Source of the DNA: DATILI01 sp035476635
GTDB lineage: Bacteria > Pseudomonadota > Gammaproteobacteria > Burkholderiales > Burkholderiaceae_C
Length of the DNA: 64,000 nt
Direction: 5' to 3'
NCBI GenBank assembly: GCA_035476635.1
Contig: DATILI010000180.1
Span: 4,345-68,344 of the forward strand
Shown here: positions 8,130 to 16,257 of the stretch, piece after piece
Numbering within the stretch: the first letter of the stretch is position 1
How the letters are laid out: every line of letters begins with the position of its first letter
The notes under the pieces: generated by a model
Told to the model about the DNA's origin: nothing
What the model saw: the letters and a program-made list of their open reading frames with translations, nothing else
Databases searched by the model: none
Position numbers and translations under genes: made by a program

Positions 8130-9344
8130 ATGTTGTTACCTGATTGGGCTGTACTGAATGCAGCCGTTGACTGGCTCGCGAACGGCCTGTTGAATTTGTC
8201 CTGGTGGCAGATCGTGTTGTACGCGCTGGTCACCACCCACATCACGATTGCCAGCGTCACGATCTATCTGCACCGCCACCAGGCGCACCGTGCGATGGAC
8301 TTGCACGCCATCCCCTCGCATTTTTTCCGCTTCTGGCTCTGGATCGGCACCGGTCAGGTCACCAAGGAGTGGGTTTCGATCCATCGCAAACACCACGCGA
8401 AGTGCGAGACGATCGACGACCCGCACAGCCCGCAGGCCCATGGCATCAAGAAGGTGTTCTGGCAAGGCGCCGAGCTGTACCGTGCCGAAGCCAAGAACCA
8501 GGAAACCATATCCAAGTACAGCCACGGTTGCCCGGATGACTGGATGGAGCGCAATTTGTATTCGCGCTACAGCTGGCAGGGTGTGGGCCTGATGATGATT
8601 CTGGATCTGGCACTGTTCGGCATGGCCGGCCTGGCTGTCTGGGCTGTGCAGATGGCCTGGATTCCGGTCACCGCTGCCGGCATCATCAACGGCATTGGCC
8701 ACTACTGGGGCTATCGCAACTTCGAGGCGCCCGACGCCAGCACCAACATCTCGCCCTGGGGCGTGCTGATCGGCGGCGAAGAGCTGCACAACAACCACCA
8801 CACCTATCCGACTTCGGCCAAGTTCTCGGTCAAGCCGTACGAGTTCGATATCGGCTGGGTCTATATCAGCCTGATGGAAAAACTGGGCCTGGCCAAGGTC
8901 AAGAAGACGCCACCCCGGCTGCAGCTGGGTGCCATTAAGCCGGTGGCCGATGAAAAGACACTGGAAGCGCTGATCGCCAACCGCTATGAAGTCATGGCCG
9001 GCTATGCGCGTGAAATGCGCCGTGCCTGCAAGGCCGAGATCGCCGTGCTCAAGGGCCGGCAAGGCGACTTGGCGGTGCTCAATGCAGCCAAGCGCTGGAT
9101 GCATCGCGATGCGGAGAAGATTCCGGCAACGGCGCAACCGCAGTTGGCGCAAGCACGCGCTGCGCACCCGGTGCTCGACAAGATGGTTGTGATGCGCGAG
9201 GAACTGCGCCAGATGTGGCTCAACACCTCGCAATCGCGTGAGCAACTGACGGCGGACCTGCAAGCCTGGTGCCACCGGGCCGAGGAAAGCGGCATTGCTG
9301 CCCTCAGGGAATTCTCGATGAAGCTGCGCGCGGCGCACGCCTGA
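8130..9344 (+). CDS. Acyl-CoA/fatty-acid delta-9-type desaturase
   Basis: A membrane di-iron fatty-acid desaturase, 404 residues. All three histidine boxes are present: HRHQAHR, HRKHH and HNNHH, which hold the two irons. The hydrophobic segments around residues 27-50 and 150-190 fit the membrane fold. The C-terminal about 120 residues after the last box are helical and longer than in minimal desaturases. Such enzymes introduce a double bond to keep membranes fluid. A perfect intrinsic terminator follows at 9364. The 153-nt upstream gap is relatively AT-rich around CTTTAAAATACAG and probably holds its promoter. Confidence 0.92.
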   Translation: MLLPDWAVLNAAVDWLANGLLNLSWWQIVLYALVTTHITIASVTIYLHRHQAHRAMDLHAIPSHFFRFWLWIGTGQVTKEWVSIHRKHHAKCETIDDPHSPQAHGIKKVFWQGAELYRAEAKNQETISKYSHGCPDDWMERNLYSRYSWQGVGLMMILDLALFGMAGLAVWAVQMAWIPVTAAGIINGIGHYWGYRNFEAPDASTNISPWGVLIGGEELHNNHHTYPTSAKFSVKPYEFDIGWVYISLMEKLGLAKVKKTPPRLQLGAIKPVADEKTLEALIANRYEVMAGYAREMRRACKAEIAVLKGRQGDLAVLNAAKRWMHRDAEKIPATAQPQLAQARAAHPVLDKMVVMREELRQMWLNTSQSREQLTADLQAWCHRAEESGIAALREFSMKLRAAHA

Positions 9345-9678
9345 GCCACTCCAAAGCATACTGAAGCCGCCTGGCCACTTGCGTGGCCAGGCGGCTTTTC
9401 TTTTGTGGCGCAGCCATGTGCCGGGTGCAGGCCAGCCGGCTTTGGGTACCGATGAACGCACCTTCCAGCGTGACCCATTGATCGTGCGACGCCCGATAGG
9501 CTTGTCCTGCAGACAGGGTGCGGGCCAGTGTGCAAAGCGCGTCTGCGATGGCCTGCGGTGCGGGAACGACCCGCGCTTGCCCTTGCAGGCAGCGCAGTTC
9601 GCTTGCTGCCGGAAGCAGAACCATCAGGCTGCTGCCAGGGGAGAGCCGGTACTCTTCGTAAGGCTGTTCGGGAAACAT
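9304..9678 (-). CDS. DUF2917-like small protein
   Basis: A 124-residue protein resembling the DUF2917 family common in Burkholderiales. It has YRLSPGSSLMVLLPAASELR, then LQGQARVV, then LSAGQAYRASHDQWVTLEGA, a pattern of short beta-strands typical of these cupin-like small proteins. The function is unknown. It is divergent from the MocR-type regulator at 9882, a frequent arrangement for DUF2917 genes. The reading frame continues through the desaturase terminator and 41 nt into the desaturase 3' end before stopping, so the last about 30 residues are probably not conserved. Confidence 0.7.
   Translation of the reverse strand: MFPEQPYEEYRLSPGSSLMVLLPAASELRCLQGQARVVPAPQAIADALCTLARTLSAGQAYRASHDQWVTLEGAFIGTQSRLACTRHMAAPQKKSRLATQVARRLQYALEWLRRAPRAASSRIP
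9364..9404 (+). terminator. Intrinsic terminator of the desaturase gene
   Basis: A perfect 15-bp stem, AAGCCGCCTGGCCAC (9364-9378) and its complement (9383-9397), with loop TTGC, followed by TTCTTTT. It lies 20 nt after the desaturase stop codon. It sits inside the C-terminal part of the opposing DUF2917-like reading frame. On the minus strand there is no T-run, so it should act in one direction. Confidence 0.88.
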
Positions 9679-9881
9679 CGAAGACCTCGCTTTTGTGTGA
9701 TGCTGGAGCTTCAAGCGTAGGCATGCCGAGTCGGCACGAACAGGCACAAGCGGGCTTGGCGCGGGCAGAGCAGACGCAATATCCAGCCGCTGTTGTGGTG
9801 TGTTTGGGCGCCTGCTGTATCTGTTGCGTAACAATGGCTTGCCGCATCATTGCTGTTTCCCTTTTCATGAGGTCCTTCGCC

Positions 9882-11369
9882 ATGCTTGCCGCCAGCGACC
9901 AGCCGCACCAGCCGCTCTACCGCCAGCTGGCAATGCACTACCAGGGGGCGATGGAGCGGGGCACTCTTGCCGCGGGTGTGCGCATGCCTTCCGTGCGCGA
10001 ATTGATGCGCCGCCACGCGGTGAGCCTGTCCACCGCCCTGCAGGCCTTGCGCCACTTGGAGGAGATGGGCCACCTGCAGGCGCGGCCTCGCGTGGGCTAC
10101 TTTGTCAGCGAGCCCGCCATCGCGGCGCTGGCCGCCGCGGCCGAGCCTGACCTGCGCATGCCGTTGCCGCTGGATGAGAACCAGTTCATCGGCATCAATG
10201 AGCGCATCTCAATGGTCCTGGAAAAGGGCCGGCTCGCGCAAGTCCGGGTCGATCTGGGCAGTGCCACACCGGCCGCCGGGCTGTTTGACACTGCCCTGAT
10301 CAACCGCACCGCAGCCGCCTTGCTGCGCGAACAGCCTGATCTCCTGGTGGCGAACCGGCCGCTGCAGGCCACCCATCCGGATTTCCAGGCGGTGATGGCA
10401 CGCCGTGCGCTGGATGCCGGCGTGCAGCTGGCACCACAGGACATCCTTGCGACATCGGGTAATTCGCAGGCGGTGAGCCTGGCGCTGGCTGCGTTGGCAC
10501 AGCCGGGCGACATGGTGGCGGTTGAATCTCCCACCTATTACGGGTTGCTGCAGGCCATCGAGGCGCAGAGCCTGCAGGCGCTTGAAATTCCCAGCAGCCC
10601 GCGCACCGGCATTTCGCTGGAGGCTCTGGAGCTGGCAATCCGGACGCAGCCCAGGCTCAAGGCCGCGGTGGTCATTCCGCACCTGCAAACGCCGCAAGGC
10701 GCCGTCATGCCCGACGCGAACAAGGAGGGTCTCGTGGCGCTATGCCGCGAGCACAATCTGGCCGTGATCGAGGATGACTCCTATGGCGCGTTCGTCGAAT
10801 CCGCGCAACCGCTCAAGCCCGTCAAGGCATGGGATACATCGGGACAGGTGATTTACTGCGTGTCGATGAACAAGACGCTGGCGCCGGGTCTGCGCCAGGG
10901 TTGGATGAACGCGGGGCGTTGGCACGCCCGGGTCCAGATGCTCAAGTCCGCGCAGACGCAAAGCACGCCGGCCTGGGGTCAACTGTTGGCGGCGCGCTGC
11001 ATGGCAACGCCCGCATACGACCGGCATTTCCAGCGCATCAAGGCGCAGTTGCGCAGCCAGCGCGAACGCATGGCCCAGGCCATTGCAAAACACTTTCCCG
11101 CAGGCACCCGCCTGAGCTTGCCGCCCGGTGGCGTCAGTCTCTGGCTGGAGTTGCCCGAAGGGGTCTCTTCATCGGTCCTGTTCGAGCAGGCCCTGCAGCA
11201 AGGCATTCGTGTTTCGCCGGGACCGCTGTTTTCCAATACGGGGCGTTACGAGCGCTTCTTGCGACTCGTTTGCGGCATGCCGTTCTCACCAGAGGTGGAG
11301 TGGGCCTGCGGCGAGTTGGGGCGCCTGGCGCAGCGCTTGCAGGCCGGAAGCGAGCGGGCAAAAAGCTGA
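9882..11369 (+). CDS. MocR-type GntR transcriptional regulator with aminotransferase domain
   Basis: A 495-residue PdxR/MocR-like regulator. The N-terminal GntR winged helix is at about residues 10-75 (QPLYRQLAMHYQGAMERG, RMPSVRELMRRHAVSLSTAL). A fold-type I aminotransferase domain follows, with the PLP Lys in SMNKTLAPGLRQGWM and the Asp in VIEDDSYGAF. Members use PLP as effector or control PLP, amino-acid or taurine/GABA genes. Which one applies is not evident here. The ATG at 9882 follows GAGG at good spacing and is preferred to ATG 9867. It is divergent from the DUF2917-like gene. Confidence 0.9.
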   Translation: MLAASDQPHQPLYRQLAMHYQGAMERGTLAAGVRMPSVRELMRRHAVSLSTALQALRHLEEMGHLQARPRVGYFVSEPAIAALAAAAEPDLRMPLPLDENQFIGINERISMVLEKGRLAQVRVDLGSATPAAGLFDTALINRTAAALLREQPDLLVANRPLQATHPDFQAVMARRALDAGVQLAPQDILATSGNSQAVSLALAALAQPGDMVAVESPTYYGLLQAIEAQSLQALEIPSSPRTGISLEALELAIRTQPRLKAAVVIPHLQTPQGAVMPDANKEGLVALCREHNLAVIEDDSYGAFVESAQPLKPVKAWDTSGQVIYCVSMNKTLAPGLRQGWMNAGRWHARVQMLKSAQTQSTPAWGQLLAARCMATPAYDRHFQRIKAQLRSQRERMAQAIAKHFPAGTRLSLPPGGVSLWLELPEGVSSSVLFEQALQQGIRVSPGPLFSNTGRYERFLRLVCGMPFSPEVEWACGELGRLAQRLQAGSERAKS

Positions 11370-11374
11370 AGCGC

Positions 11375-11402
11375 AAAAAAAAGCCCGGTTCGAAAACCGG
11401 GC
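11375..11402 (-). terminator. Intrinsic terminator of the rpmB-rpmG operon
   Basis: An 8-bp stem, GCCCGGTT/AACCGGGC (11383-11390 and 11395-11402), with loop CGAA. On the minus strand it is followed by eight T residues (plus-strand A-run 11375-11382). It lies 24 nt downstream of the rpmG stop. It is a classic rho-independent terminator. It could also affect the convergent MocR gene ending at 11369, but the T-run is only on the minus strand. Confidence 0.92.
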
Positions 11403-11426
11403 GTTCTTGCTGGAAACAGCGCCGAA

Positions 11427-11597
11427 TTACTTCAGCTTGATTTCCTTGTACTGCACATGCTTGCGAGCCTTGGGATCAAACTTCATGATCGCCATTTTCT
11501 CGGGCATGGTTTTCTTGTTCTTGTCGGTCGTGTAGAAGTGACCGGTGCCAGCTGTGGATTCCAGCTTGATTTTTTCGCGTCCGCCTTTTGTCGCCAT
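11427..11597 (-). CDS. rpmG: 50S ribosomal protein L33
   Basis: Ribosomal large-subunit protein bL33, 56 residues, the usual size. The sequence begins MATKGGREKIKLESTAGTGH and ends KHVQYKEIKLK. It lacks the CxxC zinc ribbons of the zinc-dependent paralogue, so this is the zinc-independent form. It lies 23 nt downstream of rpmB in the conserved rpmB-rpmG operon and is followed by an intrinsic terminator. Confidence 0.97.
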   Translation of the reverse strand: MATKGGREKIKLESTAGTGHFYTTDKNKKTMPEKMAIMKFDPKARKHVQYKEIKLK

Positions 11598-11620
11598 GAT
11601 CGTACTCCAGTAGTGGGGGT

Positions 11621-11854
11621 TTAGGCTTGACCGCGTGCGCGCAAATCTGCGAGCACGGCATCAATGCCGTTCTTGTCGATCAGGCGCAGGGCGGCGCTGG
11701 AAACGCGCAGGCGCACCCAACGGTTTTCGGTTTCGACCCAGAAACGACGGTATTGCAGGTTCGGCAGGAACCGGCGCTTGGTCTTGTTGTTTGCGTGGGA
11801 GACATTGTTGCCCACCATCGGGCCTTTGCCCGTAACTTCACATACGCGTGCCAT
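11621..11854 (-). CDS. rpmB: 50S ribosomal protein L28
   Basis: Ribosomal large-subunit protein bL28, 77 residues. The start MARVCEVTGKGPMVGNNVSH and the NNKTKRRFLPNLQYRRFWV segment are diagnostic. An in-frame extension upstream adds eight residues not found in the family, so the ATG at 11854 is used. It is the first gene of the rpmB-rpmG operon. A TATAAT hexamer on the minus strand at 12034-12029 could be its -10 element. Confidence 0.97.
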   Translation of the reverse strand: MARVCEVTGKGPMVGNNVSHANNKTKRRFLPNLQYRRFWVETENRWVRLRVSSAALRLIDKNGIDAVLADLRARGQA

Positions 11855-11983
11855 GAGGACACTCCGATACTTCTTCAACGGCTGTCACTGTCGTCCCGGC
11901 GGTGGAAATTTGCTTTCCGTGCCGGTCCTCGCTTCAGCCTCACCTCGCCAGGAAAGGGTGGCGGTAACCCGGATGCTTGGTCC

Positions 11984-12006
11984 AAAACCACCTGAAAATT
12001 AGGTGG
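11984..12006 (-). terminator. Probable terminator of trxB
   Basis: A 6-bp stem, CCACCT/AGGTGG (11988-11993, 12001-12006), with a 7-nt loop. On the minus strand it is followed by TTTT. It lies 42 nt after the trxB stop codon. The stem and T-run are short, so termination may be weak. Confidence 0.5.
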
Positions 12007-12028
12007 GCTGAATTCAGCAAAGCCTTGG

Positions 12029-12034
12029 ATTATA
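12029..12034 (-). promoter_or_regulatory. Possible -10 box for rpmB-rpmG
   Basis: An exact TATAAT hexamer on the minus strand, between trxB and rpmB, within an AT-richer stretch. No good -35 hexamer is visible 16-18 nt upstream. A 12-bp palindrome GCTGAATTCAGC lies just downstream at 12007-12018. Confidence 0.3.
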
Positions 12035-12048
12035 ACGAATTTTCCGGC

Positions 12049-12999
12049 TTATTCCTGTTCCAGGAACCGCTGGGCATCCAGGGCCGCCATGCAGCCCGTG
12101 CCGGCGCTGGTGATGGCTTGCCGGTACACATGGTCCTGCACATCGCCGGCGGCGAACACACCGGGCACGCTGGTCATCGTGGCAAAGCCCTGCAGGCCTG
12201 ATTTGGTGAAGATATAGCCGTCCTTCATCTCAAGCTGTCCCTTGAAAATGTCGGTGTTGGGCTGGTGGCCGATGGCGATGAAGCAGCCTTGCAGTGCCAG
12301 ATCCTCGGTCACTCCGGTCTGGCTGTTCTTGAGCCGAACGCCGGTCACACCGCTGGCGTCGCCCAGTACCTCGTCCAGCGTATGGAAGGTGCGCAGCTCG
12401 ATCTTGCCGGCGGCCACCTTGTCCATGAGCTTGTCGACCAGGATCGGCTCGGCCTTGAATTTGTCGCGCCGGTGCACGAGATAGACCTTGCTTGCGATAT
12501 TCGACAGGTACAGGGCCTCTTCCACAGCGGTGTTGCCGCCACCGACGACGCAGCAGACCTGGTCGCGGTAGAAAAAGCCGTCACAGGTGGCGCAGCCGGA
12601 AACGCCCTTGCCCATGAAGAGCTCTTCCGAAGGCAGGCCGAGATACTTGGCCGAGGCGCCGGTGGCGACGATCAGCGCGTCGCAGGTGTATTCGCCGCTG
12701 TCGCCCTTCAGTGTGAACGGGCGTTTGCTGAAGTCAACCGCATTGATGTGGTCGAACACGATTTCAGTCTTGAAGCGCTCGGCATGTTCCAGAAAGCGTT
12801 GCATCAACTCGGGGCCCTGCACGCCCATCACGTCGGCCGGCCAGTTGTCCACGTCGGTGGTGGTCATGAGCTGGCCGCCTTGGGCGATGCCGGTCACGAG
12901 CACCGGGTTGAGATTGGCGCGGGCGGCGTAGACGGCGGCGGTGTAGCCGGCCGGGCCGGAACCCAGGATCAGGACTTTGGCGTGTTTGTTAGTCGACAT
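12049..12999 (-). CDS. trxB: Thioredoxin-disulfide reductase
   Basis: A cytoplasmic flavoenzyme that uses NADPH to reduce thioredoxin, 316 residues, the usual length. The FAD-binding LILGSGPAGYTAAVYAARAN is at the N-terminus. The redox-active CATCDGFFYRD (CxxC) lies mid-protein, the NADPH-binding VVGGGNTAVEEALYLSN follows, and FAAGDVQDHVYRQAITSAGTG is at the C-terminus. The ATG at 12999 (MSTNKHAKVLI) is preferred over a longer frame running into the upstream region. It is divergent from the Crp-like regulator at 13176. Confidence 0.97.
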   Translation of the reverse strand: MSTNKHAKVLILGSGPAGYTAAVYAARANLNPVLVTGIAQGGQLMTTTDVDNWPADVMGVQGPELMQRFLEHAERFKTEIVFDHINAVDFSKRPFTLKGDSGEYTCDALIVATGASAKYLGLPSEELFMGKGVSGCATCDGFFYRDQVCCVVGGGNTAVEEALYLSNIASKVYLVHRRDKFKAEPILVDKLMDKVAAGKIELRTFHTLDEVLGDASGVTGVRLKNSQTGVTEDLALQGCFIAIGHQPNTDIFKGQLEMKDGYIFTKSGLQGFATMTSVPGVFAAGDVQDHVYRQAITSAGTGCMAALDAQRFLEQE

Positions 13000-13175
13000 C
13001 GATGAAAAACCTGTGGTGAAAAAATGGGTGTGCCGTGTACATTTGGCGGCTGGCACCGAAGTATCAACCCCGGGCCGCCGTTGAGGCGGGTGCCGGGAAA
13101 GAAACCCTCTGCCCCGATTGTAAGAACGCAATACCGCCGCCCAGTCCCCTGGGGCGGCCCCGGAAGGATGAAGCA

Positions 13176-13850
13176 ATGTCCATGCTGAGCAACCTGGATC
13201 TGATTCGACGCGTGCCGCTGTTTTCCCGGTTGTCGCAGCGGCACGCCGAGACCCTGGCGCAGGCCGTAGTCAAGCGCCGCTTCAAGCGCGGCGAGATGAT
13301 CGTGGAGCAAGGCAAGAAATCCAACGCCCTCTTCATCGTCCTGGCCGGCCGGGCCCGGGTCATGACAACCGACAAGCGCGGCCGGGAGGTCATCCTGGCC
13401 ACTTTGCAGGTGGGCGATCACATCGGTGAGATGAGCCTGGTCGACCAGAAGCCGCATTCGGCGACGGTGCAGGCCGACGTGCAGACCGACGTGCTGGTGC
13501 TCGGTCGCGATGAGTTCGCCGCTTGCATGCCCGACTACACGTCGCTGGCCCACGCCGTCATGCTGGCGCTGGTCAAGCGGCTGCGCGATGCGGACCAGAA
13601 AATCGAATCGCTGGCCTTGCTGGATGTCTATGGCCGCGTGGCACGCTCGCTGCTGGAATTCGCCGTACCTGACCGAGACGGGCAGTTGATCATTCGCGAG
13701 CGCATCTCGCGCCAGGACATCGCCAAAATGGTCGGGGCGTCGCGCGAGATGGTCAGCCGCGTGATGAAGGACCTGGAAGAGCGCGGCGTGGTCGAGGCGC
13801 TGCCCAATGGCGCCACCCTGGTCAAGGACCGGCTCAGCGCGCTGACGTAA
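13176..13850 (+). CDS. Crp/Fnr-family transcriptional regulator
   Basis: A 224-residue regulator. The N-terminal cyclic-nucleotide-binding-like beta barrel is at about residues 15-125 (FSRLSQRHAETLAQAV, GDHIGEMSLVDQKPHSATV). The C-terminal HTH is at about 165-215 (RISRQDIAKMVGASREMVSR). There is no cysteine cluster, so it is not an oxygen-sensing FNR with an iron-sulphur centre. The effector is unknown. It starts at ATG 13176. A longer frame is open upstream to 13035 without family similarity. ftsK follows 61 nt downstream on the same strand. Confidence 0.88.
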   Translation: MSMLSNLDLIRRVPLFSRLSQRHAETLAQAVVKRRFKRGEMIVEQGKKSNALFIVLAGRARVMTTDKRGREVILATLQVGDHIGEMSLVDQKPHSATVQADVQTDVLVLGRDEFAACMPDYTSLAHAVMLALVKRLRDADQKIESLALLDVYGRVARSLLEFAVPDRDGQLIIRERISRQDIAKMVGASREMVSRVMKDLEERGVVEALPNGATLVKDRLSALT

Positions 13851-13851
13851 C

Positions 13852-13873
13852 GCTGGTTACAGGGCTGGTTACA
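13852..13873 (+). repeat. Direct repeat GCTGGTTACA x2
   Basis: Two exact copies of GCTGGTTACA at 13852-13861 and 13864-13873 (12-nt period), directly after the Crp-like gene stop codon and 38 nt before ftsK. A small palindrome AACCCA-GTA-TGGGTT (13874-13888) abuts it. It could be an operator for ftsK. No matching known motif is recognised. Confidence 0.5.
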
Positions 13874-13911
13874 AACCCAGTATGGGTTAAGCTTTGGCCT
13901 CGGCCTGACCC

Positions 13912-16254
13912 ATGACATATTCCCTGCGCACTCTCCAATCCCCTCAACCAGCCGCGGCGCCCTCGGCGCCTGCCGGGCTGGCCCGTTTTGCCCGCGAGTT
14001 CGGACTCTTCATGGGGCTCGTGGCCTTGAGCTTCTGGCTGCTCGCGCTGTTGAGCTACTCCGCGCTCGATGCGGGCTGGTCCACCTCCGGCACCGGCGCC
14101 CCCATTCGCAATTGGGGCGGCCGTTTGGGCGCCTGGGTGGCCGATCTCAGCTATTTCCTGCTCGGCTTTTCCGTGTGGTGGTGCTTTGCCGCCGGCGTAC
14201 GCGCCTGGTTGGCCACGCTCGCCAATTGGCTGCGCGGCCCGGAAGAAGCGGCGCATGCGGGCCCCTATTCACATTTCACAACCAGCCGCGCCGTCTTCTG
14301 GGTGGGCCTGGCCTTGCTGTTGTGCGCGAGCGCGGGCCTTGAGTGGTCGCGCCTGTACCGCCTGGAGGCCCTGTTGCCGGGCCATGGCGGCGGCGTGCTC
14401 GGCTATCTGGTCGGCCCTGCCAGCGTCAAATGGCTGGGATTTACCGGCTCGGGCCTGGTCTCCATTGCGCTGGTGGTGATCGGTGTTTCCGCGGTGTTCC
14501 GCTTTTCCTGGGGGCATGTTGCCGAGCGCCTGGGCGCCCGGCTTGACGCGCTGCTGGAGTCTCGGCGCGAAAAGCGCGAAATCGCCGAAGACCTGGCCTT
14601 TGGCAAGCAGGCCGCACGCGAGCGCGAGGAAGTGGTGCTGGAAGAGCGGGTGGAAACCGAGATTCACCACCCGACGCCGGTGCCCGTGCAGATCGAGCCG
14701 GTGATGGTCGAGGTGCCCAAAAGCGAGCGCGTGGCCAAGGAGCGCCAGAAGCCCTTGTTCAGCGAGCTGCAGGACTCCAAGCTGCCGCAGGTCGACCTGC
14801 TGGACGGCGCGCTGGTGCGCCAGGAAACCGTTGCGCCCGAAACGCTGGAGATGACCAGCCGCCTGATCGAGAAAAAGCTCAAGGATTTCGGCGTCGATGT
14901 GCGGGTGGTATTGGCTTCCCCGGGGCCGGTCATCACGCGCTATGAAATCGAGCCGGCCACCGGGGTCAAGGGTTCGCAGGTCGTCAATCTGGCCAAGGAC
15001 CTGGCCCGTTCGCTGAGCCTGGTGTCGATCCGCGTGATCGAAACCATTCCTGGCAAAAACTTCATGGCACTGGAGCTTCCCAACGCCAAGCGGCAGTCGA
15101 TTCGCCTCTCGGAAATCCTGGGCTCGCAGATCTACAACGAGGCCAAGTCGATGCTGACCATGGGCCTGGGCAAGGACATTGTCGGCAACCCGGTGGTGGC
15201 CGATCTCGCCAAGATGCCGCACGTGCTGGTGGCCGGCACGACCGGTTCCGGCAAATCGGTCGGCATCAACGCGATGATTCTTTCTCTGCTGTACAAGGCC
15301 GAGGCGCGCGATGTGCGACTCTTGATGATCGATCCCAAGATGCTGGAAATGTCGGTCTACGAAGGCATCCCGCACCTGTTGGCGCCGGTGGTTACCGACA
15401 TGAAGCAGGCCGCCAACGGGCTGAACTGGTGCGTGGCCGAGATGGAGCGCCGCTACAAACTCCTGAGCAAGCTCGGCGTGCGCAACCTGGCCGGCTACAA
15501 CAACAAGATCGACGAAGCCAAGGCGCGCGAAGAGTTCATCTACAACCCGTTCAGCCTGACGCCTGAATCGCCCGAGCCGCTCTCGCGCCTGCCACACATC
15601 GTGGTCGTCATCGACGAGTTGGCCGACCTGATGATGGTCGTCGGCAAGAAAATCGAGGAGCTGATCGCCCGCTTGGCGCAGAAGGCGCGCGCGGCCGGTA
15701 TCCACCTGATCCTGGCGACGCAGCGGCCCAGCGTGGACGTGATCACCGGCCTGATCAAGGCCAACATCCCCACGCGCATCGCCTTTCAGGTCTCCAGCAA
15801 GATCGACAGCCGCACCATCCTCGACCAGATGGGAGCCGAAGCCCTGCTGGGCATGGGCGACATGCTGTACATGCCCAGCGGTACGGGCCTGCCCATCCGC
15901 GTTCACGGTGCCTTTGTCAGCGATGAAGAGGTCCACCGCGTTGTGAACTACTTGAAGAGCCAGGGTGCGCCCGACTACATCGAAGGCGTCCTTGAGGGCG
16001 GCACGGTGGACGGCGAAGGCGACTTGGCGGGCGAGGGCGGCGGCGACGGCGGCGAAAAGGACCCGATGTACGACCAGGCGGTCGAGGTCGTGCTGAAGAA
16101 CCGCAAGGCCAGTATTTCGCTGGTGCAGCGCCACTTGAAGATTGGCTACAACCGTGCGGCGCGGCTGGTGGAAGATATGGAAAAAGCGGGCCTGGTCAGC
16201 GCCATGAGCGGCGCCGGCCAGCGCGAAATCCTGGTGCCGGCCCGCATGGAGTAA
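13912..16254 (+). CDS. ftsK: DNA translocase FtsK
   Basis: A septum-associated ATPase that pumps chromosome dimers and activates XerCD recombination at dif. The protein has 780 residues, the shorter FtsK/SpoIIIE form without a long linker. Four TM segments occupy about residues 25-200. A charged linker leads into the alpha/beta motor, with Walker A VAGTTGSGKSVGINAM and Walker B HIVVVIDELADLM. The C-terminal gamma winged helix (about 715-778, VLKNRKASISLVQRHLKIGY) recognises KOPS. lolA follows 3 nt later, a conserved pairing. Confidence 0.96.
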   Translation: MTYSLRTLQSPQPAAAPSAPAGLARFAREFGLFMGLVALSFWLLALLSYSALDAGWSTSGTGAPIRNWGGRLGAWVADLSYFLLGFSVWWCFAAGVRAWLATLANWLRGPEEAAHAGPYSHFTTSRAVFWVGLALLLCASAGLEWSRLYRLEALLPGHGGGVLGYLVGPASVKWLGFTGSGLVSIALVVIGVSAVFRFSWGHVAERLGARLDALLESRREKREIAEDLAFGKQAAREREEVVLEERVETEIHHPTPVPVQIEPVMVEVPKSERVAKERQKPLFSELQDSKLPQVDLLDGALVRQETVAPETLEMTSRLIEKKLKDFGVDVRVVLASPGPVITRYEIEPATGVKGSQVVNLAKDLARSLSLVSIRVIETIPGKNFMALELPNAKRQSIRLSEILGSQIYNEAKSMLTMGLGKDIVGNPVVADLAKMPHVLVAGTTGSGKSVGINAMILSLLYKAEARDVRLLMIDPKMLEMSVYEGIPHLLAPVVTDMKQAANGLNWCVAEMERRYKLLSKLGVRNLAGYNNKIDEAKAREEFIYNPFSLTPESPEPLSRLPHIVVVIDELADLMMVVGKKIEELIARLAQKARAAGIHLILATQRPSVDVITGLIKANIPTRIAFQVSSKIDSRTILDQMGAEALLGMGDMLYMPSGTGLPIRVHGAFVSDEEVHRVVNYLKSQGAPDYIEGVLEGGTVDGEGDLAGEGGGDGGEKDPMYDQAVEVVLKNRKASISLVQRHLKIGYNRAARLVEDMEKAGLVSAMSGAGQREILVPARME

Positions 16255-16257
16255 GCA

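Noticed and set aside
8136..9461. 441-residue minus-strand frame opposite the desaturase
   Set aside because: The plus strand has three intact histidine boxes and a terminator. The minus frame has no recognisable domain and is a shadow.
13176..13850. FNR-type oxygen sensor
   Set aside because: The protein lacks the N-terminal cysteine cluster needed for an iron-sulphur centre, so only a Crp/Fnr superfamily call is supported.
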